Assembly: GCA_921293015.1 (NCBI GenBank)
Contig: OV121087.1
Coordinates: 10,924,501-10,988,500 of the forward strand
DNA: 64,000 nt
Direction of reading: 5' to 3'
From: Phorcus lineatus
Taxonomy: Eukaryota; Mollusca; Gastropoda; Trochida; Trochidae
Position numbers and translations under genes: made by a program. Positions 59,701-64,000 of this stretch are shown piece by piece. The notes beneath the pieces are model-generated. The model had not been told where the DNA came from. It saw only the letters and a program-made list of their open reading frames with translations, and did no database searches. Numbering within the stretch: position 1 is the stretch's first letter; each line of letters opens with the position of its first letter.

Positions 59701-59890
59701 AAACGAAGATGATGACTCGCTTGAACAGGAGGAAACTACAACAACAACCCCTACAACAACCACTACGAGGCCTACAACAACAGCTGATTACAACCCATGT
59801 GCTCACAGTTTCTATTGCCCCCCTTTCTTCACTATGGATGTGCTGGATGGACGATGCATTTGTAATTACTCGGGTCGTTTTAGGAAGTGA
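32412..59890 (+). CDS. PDGF/VEGF-like paralogue PVF-B, missing two cysteines (seven exons)
   Basis: This is the tandem paralogue of PVF-A. Exons are 32412-32456, 35883-36009, 40599-40646, 55017-55201, 55701-55841, 57527-57678 and 59620-59890. Phases are identical to PVF-A and sum to 969 nt (322 residues plus stop) with no internal stop. The signal peptide (MIQGIVTVFGLCLIT) is conserved. In the growth-factor domain, exon 4 reads WPPTIRIKRCGSCSPNEGC where PVF-A has WPRCTRVKRCGGCC. Family cysteine II is now T109 and cysteine V is S119; the other six remain (84, 115, 118, 124, 167, 171). The exon-6 CxCxC tail and its NRT glycosylation site are kept. Exon 7 adds an acidic stretch and a threonine-rich run before NPCAHSFYCPPFF. 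Intron 3 is 14.4 kb of nested transposons. The exon-6 donor (AT|GTTCGT) is weaker than in PVF-A. It is either a diverged ligand or an early pseudogene; the intact frame favours the former. Confidence 0.85.
32560..32900. repeat. Local duplication in PVF-B intron 1
   Basis: The block containing TTAGTAAAAGAACCGAGCAA occurs twice, about 190 bp apart, and once in the homologous part of PVF-A intron 1 (about 20290-20430). This is a PVF-B-specific partial tandem duplication. Confidence 0.7.
33128..33510. mobile_element. Old copy of the CAGCTGCAT MITE family
   Basis: This shares the interior of the family (AGTTTGTCCAC, TTAGTGCAAATATCA, GACAGAAGGGGTCACATTTTC, GGCCTGCCAAAAG) but the terminal repeats are lost. 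It lies in PVF-B intron 1. Confidence 0.65.
33855..33960. repeat. Small palindromic repeat (GCGCCTTA / TAAGGCGC)
   Basis: TTATATAGCGCCTTATC is followed 25 bp later by TCTAAGGCGCTTTACA, giving a short stem. Sequences of this kind are widespread in animal genomes as LINE or SINE tails. The family is not resolved here. Confidence 0.4.
35347..35749. mobile_element. TA-flanked MITE, CAGCTGCAT family, complete
   Basis: This 403-bp element starts CAGCTGCATGCCAAAAG and ends with the inverted CTTTCGGTATGCAGCTG, with TA on both sides. TA duplications are the mark of Tc1/mariner-type transposition. It has no open frame and ends 133 bp before PVF-B exon 2. Confidence 0.85.
36343..36788. mobile_element. 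pogo/Tigger-like MITE in PVF-B intron 2
   Basis: The ends are inverted repeats: CAGAGTAAACCCTAGTTATA on the left and the reverse complement of CAGTAAACCCCGGTTATAAT on the right, with TA after the right end. Repeated TATAATGCC motifs inside resemble the subterminal repeats of Tigger/pogo-type elements. It is 446 bp with no transposase frame. Confidence 0.7.
37750..38290. mobile_element. CAGCTGCAT-family MITE, right end lost
   Basis: The left end CAGCTGCATACCGAAAGTTT is preceded by TA and the body matches the copies at 35347 and 56778, but no right inverted end is found. It lies in PVF-B intron 2. Confidence 0.75.
38364..38440. repeat. 77-nt near-perfect hairpin in PVF-B intron 2
   Basis: The arms at 38364-38395 and 38409-38440 are 32 nt each with three mismatches, around a 13-nt loop (CTACAGTGTGTTG). 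No flanking duplication or longer inverted ends were seen. Size and shape would suit a small foldback element or a precursor-like hairpin; the sequence alone cannot distinguish these. Confidence 0.7.
38850..39085. mobile_element. Old CAGCTGCAT-family MITE fragment
   Basis: A diverged copy with GCTGCATTCCAAAAG, CAGTGCAAATATGTT and ACCAGGGGTCAATATTTCG; internal parts are deleted. It lies in PVF-B intron 2. Confidence 0.55.
40760..41405 (+). pseudogene. LINE reverse-transcriptase fragment
   Basis: Broken frames read IINKRIDD, VGLIGEYQGGVKKNPTS, VNRTRLLYLLLNNGI, TGVRQGCALGPLLFSIFIKEL and LLFADDLVF. These are, in order, conserved blocks of a non-LTR reverse transcriptase including the catalytic FADD box. 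At least one frameshift and several stops separate them, and the segment between the GVRQG block and FADD is deleted. It is the leftmost piece of the insertion nest in PVF-B intron 3. Confidence 0.75.
41476..41507. repeat. Perfect 32-bp palindrome
   Basis: The sequence is AGTTGGGATGATACAT followed directly by its reverse complement, with no loop. It may be the junction of two element ends. Confidence 0.8.
42157..45966 (-). CDS. I-type LINE ORF2 (endonuclease, reverse transcriptase, RNase H), one in-frame stop
   Basis: ORF2 of a non-LTR retrotransposon makes the enzyme that nicks target DNA and copies the element RNA into it. From 45966 the frame runs 967 codons to TAA at 43063-43065 and stays open in the same frame to 42157. 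An N-terminal APE-type endonuclease shows NACGLS, QETHFG, GDFNSHHPSWG and SDHFP. The reverse transcriptase has YRPISLTSY, LDFSKAFDMVWH, GSILSPTLFN and the catalytic FADD near residue 688. After the stop comes an RNase H domain with its four acidic residues (YTDGS, TAELMA, ILSDS, NEIADRAS) and a CPHC...H...C motif. A C-terminal RNase H puts it in the I group (I/Nimb-like). It starts 11 nt after ORF1. The stop lies in the linker before RNase H, and nothing else looks broken. Confidence 0.88.
45978..47804 (-). CDS. I-type LINE ORF1 (gag-like, zinc knuckles)
   Basis: ORF1 of the same element is 608 residues and intact; it would bind the element RNA. Three cysteine/histidine knuckles lie at about residues 300-350: CSNCLKYNHTAAQC (CX2CX4HX4C), CATCGQSECHRDTC and CIHCNVDGHTSVSFAC (CX2CX4HX6C). 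This is the arrangement of I- and Jockey-group ORF1 proteins. Long Pro/Thr/Ser/Gln-rich segments flank them. It is followed closely by ORF2 on the same strand. Confidence 0.85.
   Translation of the reverse strand: MANAANSSTALSTEASIFEELNCKIQNLNSSKLSPTDNSNQNAQTTPHFLHQTSTSPKPQNLLNLNSNEEFPPTSPLSHQNPVGNFQTPLTKRKRAHSPQSGSPHQSPKTSLQTTPPKNTAHQSTPSKQNSPQNLLTPVTLLLFAASKEIRLSRELTRDRVGTFLTSHGIKIKHIKPSGTGFQIQFLNSISAKDAKTFKTILSFNVLFQTPLWETESRGTIVFPPYEDDEALQYYRSEANKLNQPQTIKAQRHTAKSSDGSKIIPLKTVTLYFNTPNLPSSIIFGAQARDVRPTAKRVIQCSNCLKYNHTAAQCRGNKRCATCGQSECHRDTCEPHCIHCNVDGHTSVSFACPNKQHKHKTLNHKLFPNYNPRTRRENPPPKPTPAKPPAPAPTGSALPSHSVWGDPIPADPTPTTLMPPPPQATSHIQPTPSTSGPTPSKRRCTSISVTEVAPTQEEPMDSATTQPTQPDPALTAIPQTAQTQPSKPRKSVRPKAPPSRPRPTPFIPSTPSAQSSQTKPKTLFAKSKPHLPTGKVNPNSPKTKIPQNLAIATFIAAALTIRNPTPQKIYKLAKKSKFITISLNKFNQLLEDLLQDLKPKPTLLHLQF
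48061..49826. other. Nested-insertion flank without assignable gene
   Basis: This is AT-rich sequence between the I-type LINE and the Penelope-like fragment. The only structure seen is a two-copy tandem repeat near 49110-49190 (unit containing TTATACAAATTTGATATAG). It has no counterpart in PVF-A intron 3, so it belongs to inserted DNA. Confidence 0.45.
49827..50183 (-). pseudogene. Penelope-like element, inverted linker fragment
   Basis: The minus-strand frame reads TFNPNHDNVMSIVKRYLPIL, KKIVDKCNLINSRKQPKNL and KCGDSRCL. This is the segment between reverse transcriptase and GIY-YIG endonuclease in Penelope-like elements. Its continuation lies on the opposite strand from about 50196, so this 5' part has been inverted relative to the 3' part. 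Only about 118 codons remain. Confidence 0.75.
50196..50558 (+). pseudogene. Penelope-like GIY-YIG endonuclease fragment
   Basis: The open frame from about 50196 reads CESIIEGCSIHISPKDTF, then NVIYVIICAGCNEKYIGKT (GIY-YIG motif variants IYVI and YIG), then KRRMNLHRSHI and LSEHLEKC, ending in a normal stop at 50558. GIY-YIG endonucleases cut the target DNA for canonical Penelope-like retroelements. The reverse transcriptase is missing, so it is a truncated copy. Confidence 0.85.
50660..50707 (+). ncRNA. Hammerhead-ribozyme-like motif of the Penelope element
   Basis: The core boxes CTGATGA (50665-50671) and GAAA (50694-50697) flank a 9-bp perfect stem II (AGCAGGTAC / GTACCTGCT) with a 4-nt loop. 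GGC just before CTGATGA can pair with GCC at 50705-50707. Penelope-like elements are known to carry hammerhead motifs with a very short stem III in their terminal repeats. The expected NUH cleavage site reads GCC here, so this copy may be inactive. Confidence 0.55.
50736..50767. repeat. (AT)n microsatellite
   Basis: A pure TA/AT run follows the Penelope-like fragment directly; it may mark its 3' insertion junction. Confidence 0.85.
50792..51130 (+). pseudogene. LINE 3'-end fragment with zinc motif
   Basis: The frame reads TECSLCNVIEDEMHIIYHCP followed by HQTLRDDVTLLFS, the C-terminal C..C....DE.H....CP motif of several LINE clades. A TTGAATTGAAATGAAATGA tail at about 51108-51130 is typical of LINE 3' ends. 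It is strongly 5'-truncated. Confidence 0.65.
51838..53575 (+). pseudogene. CR1/L2-like LINE, internally deleted, nested in the transposon
   Basis: Homologous blocks run in order. First comes an endonuclease-to-RT linker (NPWINSTIRKLIRKRN), then after a deletion near 52130 RT blocks GVSQRSVLGPLFFLVYINDI and RLFADDTSVYV. A C-terminal part follows (KHLGSTLQSDCRWNSHI, then LSLLYKMTN), ending in a zinc motif with CGHPYEDPLHYFLICPNF. At least four stops or frameshifts interrupt it. The 3' tail ends TTTATTAAATAAA near 53560. GVPQG is mutated to GVSQR. Confidence 0.8.
53580..54798. other. Right part of the inverted-repeat transposon, no gene
   Basis: Between the nested LINE and the right inverted repeat no protein family is recognised. 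The 64-codon frame at 53769-53963 and others are short and unsupported. A TTTTATTCAGTAAAAGGCCACTGGCCC-like block near 53980-54005 (shown here only by its start TTTTATTCAGTAAAAGG) resembles LINE tails in reverse orientation. Confidence 0.4.
56778..57498. mobile_element. CAGCTGCAT-family MITE next to PVF-B exon 6
   Basis: This is a 721-bp copy starting CAGCTGCATACCGAAAG and ending ACTTTTGACATGCAGCTG, with TA on each side (56776-56777 and 57499-57500). It ends only 28 bp before PVF-B exon 6 and contains a 20-bp minisatellite absent from the other copies. Confidence 0.85.
57360..57452. repeat. 20-bp minisatellite inside the MITE
   Basis: The unit TTCTCAAATTACATGATATT is repeated four to five times almost exactly. 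Other copies of the MITE have a single ATCATGTAATTTG at this point, so the array grew within this copy. Confidence 0.9.
58441..58490 (+). pseudogene. Decayed extra copy of PVF-B exon 7 start
   Basis: TTATTTTTCAG is followed by sequence resembling the beginning of PVF-B exon 7 and then GATGATGACTCGCTCGAA, which matches the true exon at about 59709. The similarity stops at about 58490, where a LINE fragment begins. The duplicated segment also includes upstream intron sequence (57800-58440 resembles 59060-59600). Confidence 0.65.
58490..59030 (+). pseudogene. Tx1/L1-type LINE fragment in PVF-B intron 6
   Basis: The first frame reads GIRLTLTTVYGPNQDDQGF, IISWDWNLVVNP and YKNINNPKARKIV, an APE-type endonuclease segment. 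The second reads RTRIQWYEEGEKATKYF and DKFYHKLYASDN, the linker before the reverse transcriptase. Both are typical of the L1/Tx1 lineage. The stretch between them is deleted, and no RT follows. Confidence 0.8.
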
Positions 59891-60780
59891 CCGGAATAAG
59901 TATCGACTTGACCTTGTCATGAAAATCTTTTCAACAAAGCGCTTTGGCTGAGTTCGTCTGCTTAAAATGGGTAGCGCTAACTAAGGATAGTCAGTCGAAC
60001 GATAGACAGTTTGATAATTTGACAGTATTTTGAGTAACTGCGGAATTATATGAATGCTTTACGAAAATACGTCATTTGTAGATTGCGCTGCAGATTGAGC
60101 TGCGTATCAGCTTTGGTCCAACGATTGCTACCGAGGCATCATGATTCACCAAAATGCCCTCGACTTCTGGATAATTATCAATTGCTAAACATTTATAGCT
60201 CAGGCGAACTCAGCCTTGCTAACCAAATAAGTGGTCTTCTTAACATCACCATTCTGACGAAGCTATTACATTAAGGGTTAATCAAAACCAACGCCTTTTT
60301 TGTGTAATGCGAAGTGTACCATACATATTTATTCTGATGAAGTTTATGAATCTATTCAATTAGATAAAAAACGCCTACTTACAGTACGTAACATTTACTG
60401 GAAACCTTATTCATCACAGTCTTCAAGAAAGTTTTTTGGAGTATTCCGTTTACGAAGCCTGACATTAACTGGCAATTGATAAACACATGTTAAATAGATT
60501 CAATAAAATCTGTTTATAGGCTTAATCGATTCATAATTTTTTCTTTGAACCTTATTTTACCCAAAATATTGTTGGGGTCAAATATATCAAACTTGCTAAA
60601 TTGTGTTATTTCATTGACTAAAGGTGGTTGAAAAATACATTCCTTTGTCGACACTGCCACAATCACACAAAGAAAGAGTCTAGATTTGAGTCTAGTGGTC
60701 AAAATTTAAAATGACACAAATCAGAGTTATTTGAACATTTAATGATGATTACGTAATGGGCTCTGTAGTCAAGAAACACG
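59891..60780. other. PVF-B 3' flank
   Basis: Up to about 60450 this is homologous to the PVF-A 3' flank. An AATAAA at about 60502 could be the PVF-B poly(A) signal; the PVF-A flank has AATAAA near 30723. No gene is seen. Confidence 0.5.
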
Positions 60781-60789
60781 TTATCAAAC

Positions 60790-61440
60790 ACGTTATCAAT
60801 AGCAAGTGTGTCATCCATGCACGTCAAAACACGCTTCCTGAGATTGACGTCAATCGTCGGATAACGTCTTCAGAAATCCTGTTCCATAAGTTAAATAAAG
60901 TCTGTTCTTGTCGGTTCGATTGGGTTGTTACTTGTTGTCTCAATTGAGGATCGGGCTGATTCCACAAATGTTCAATGGGGTTCAGGTCTAGAGAATAAGC
61001 TGGCCAGGGTAAAATGTAGATGTTAACCTTGTTTGGGTAGTATTGAACAATATGGGCGATTACGTTTTCTTATAGCAAAATTAATGCTTTTGGTAAAGGG
61101 CACCACACAAGTCACAGCACGCCACCACTGTATTGTTGAGCATTTCAGTTTCCTCGGATGATAACATCACTCTTGCCCAGTCACATTGCTGCCACCGACG
61201 TACAGTTCGTGCCCATTGAAGTCAAGACCATTCCATGGAAGGACGGTAGGCTTGTATACCAGCAATACAGATTGTCGAACGTAGTGCTGTTGCTGCCGTT
61301 GACGTCGCCGGCAAAGATCGGTTTCGCAGATGAACCTACCAGATGAAGCGGTCCTCCGCCAGTTTTGTCACTTTCGGTTTTCCCGATTTTGGTTGGTCTT
61401 GAGTCTCTCCTGTCTGAATTATCAACCTACTGATGGTATA
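60790..61440 (-). pseudogene. Tc1-like transposase remnant
   Basis: On the minus strand a frame reads ENVIAHIVQYYPNKVN, then LPWPAYSLDLNPIEHLWNQ, then LFNLWNRISEDVIRRL, the C-terminal third of a Tc1-type transposase. The glutamate in NPIEH is the third catalytic residue (DD34E). The expected first and second catalytic regions upstream (61100-61440) are present only as broken frames, so the copy is dead. Confidence 0.8.
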
Positions 61441-61509
61441 CTGGGAGCAGTTGAAGGATCTGGCTATCTGATGTTGAGAAGCCCCTACAGTGCATTGTGT
61501 TTATATTTG

Positions 61510-61735
61510 AAACATGTTTTGATTTACAACAATTTATATCATGTGTTTAGCATTTCAACACATTTCGAAACATGTTATTAGTGAAACATGTACGGAACAT
61601 GTTTAAAATCAATACACAATTTTTGAAGTATACTACAATGTGTTGATATTCGGAACATGTTTGATTTACAACACAAAATAATTAACTTTTTTAGCATTTA
61701 AACACATTTCGCAACATAAAGTTTTTTATAAATAA
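61510..61735. repeat. Degenerate repeat with AACATGTTT motifs
   Basis: A unit with ACATGTTTTGATTTACAAC and TTTAGCATTTCAACACATTTCG recurs after about 150 bp in diverged form. No open frame. Confidence 0.55.
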
Positions 61736-61786
61736 TAATTATAAATAAAATAAAAAAGCCATTTTTGCAGTGTGTAGTTGTCATGA

Positions 61787-63479
<1,693 letters not shown>

Positions 63480-64000
63480 TTTTGTGTGATCATTGATTTT
63501 TTAAATCAAGTTCTTAATATTACATAAATTGATATATTTTTGGCAGAAATAATGATTTCATTCATCAACACATTTTTGTGTAATGGAACAAACCAGATGA
63601 AATATATCTAGAAATTTATCTTTTGCGGAAAATAGCTATTAATCCAAAGTTCCAGTTCATTCCAATATTTCATGGTTTCACAACACGCCCAGTACACATG
63701 ACAAAGAGTCTCAGAAACATTATTGCAGAAGGTACATAAATCATTGTCAATGAGTTTATTTTCTAGTATATATCACTCTTTGCAAAAATCTGTGTTGAAA
63801 ATCAAGACGTTTAACATCTTTTAAGCCATGTCTATAGAAATTAAAAGTGTTGTGCCAGTCCAACTCAACATCCTCAAAAGTTTTTTCCCATTTATGACAA
63901 ATCTCAAGTTTATCTTGTTTTGAAATCAGCTTCTCATAATAAGAAAATTATTTTGGTAGATATTGATATTCACTTTATAAGAAGTAAGGATCCGTGTCTA
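63480..64000 (-). pseudogene. Tx1/L1-type LINE C-terminal fragment, running off the window
   Basis: Reading leftwards from 64000, the minus strand gives YEKLISKQDKLEICHKWEKT, VELDWHNTFNFYR, LDFQHRFLQRVIYT. After a frameshift it gives NKLIDNDLCTFCNNVSETLC and HVYWACCETMKYWNELE. This is the C-terminal region of L1/Tx1 elements, with W...F...DIDW, then F..R.LH, then LCTFC...ET..H.FW.C...FW. Stops and a frameshift mark it as dead; the upstream part lies beyond the window. Confidence 0.75.

Overview
The window is animal nuclear DNA. It is AT-rich, its genes are split by GT-AG introns, and it is crowded with non-LTR retrotransposon debris, small inverted-repeat DNA transposons and microsatellites. 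The style of the repeats and the two gene families (Mediator MED16 and invertebrate PDGF/VEGF-like factors) suggest a marine invertebrate, probably a lophotrochozoan such as a mollusc. The species cannot be named from the sequence.

Three host genes can be assembled exon by exon with matching intron phases. (1) MED16 is on the minus strand in nine coding exons between 19480 (ATG) and 4737 (stop), giving 831 residues. Its 8.7-kb first intron holds a MITE, a dead mariner, a 521-bp tandem duplication and a three-copy dispersed repeat. (2) A PDGF/VEGF-like growth factor, here called PVF-A, is on the plus strand in seven exons at 20133-30067 (304 residues). (3) A tandem paralogue, PVF-B, has the same seven exons and intron phases at 32412-59890 (322 residues). 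MED16 and PVF-A are divergently transcribed from a 650-bp intergenic region.

The two PVF genes share core promoter, introns and 3' flank, so a unit of about 10.6 kb (about 19.9-30.5 kb) was duplicated. The second copy (about 32.2-60.4 kb) has been inflated to about 28 kb by nested transposons. These are an I-type LINE with both ORFs nearly intact (42.1-47.8 kb, minus), a Penelope-like fragment with a 5' inversion and a hammerhead-like motif (49.8-50.7 kb), a 3.4-kb inverted-repeat DNA transposon whose empty site survives in PVF-A (51.49-54.87 kb) and which carries a dead LINE, and several MITEs. PVF-B keeps an open reading frame but lacks two of the eight PDGF/VEGF cysteines (II and V) and has gained a threonine-rich C-terminal stretch through remodelling of its last exon. 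This is the most biologically interesting signal in the window.

The flanks (1-4.6 kb and 60.4-64 kb) hold repeats, a possible 3' end of an upstream gene, a Tc1-like transposase remnant, a long CT microsatellite and a Tx1/L1-type LINE fragment running off the right end. No rRNA, functional tRNA or CRISPR array was seen.
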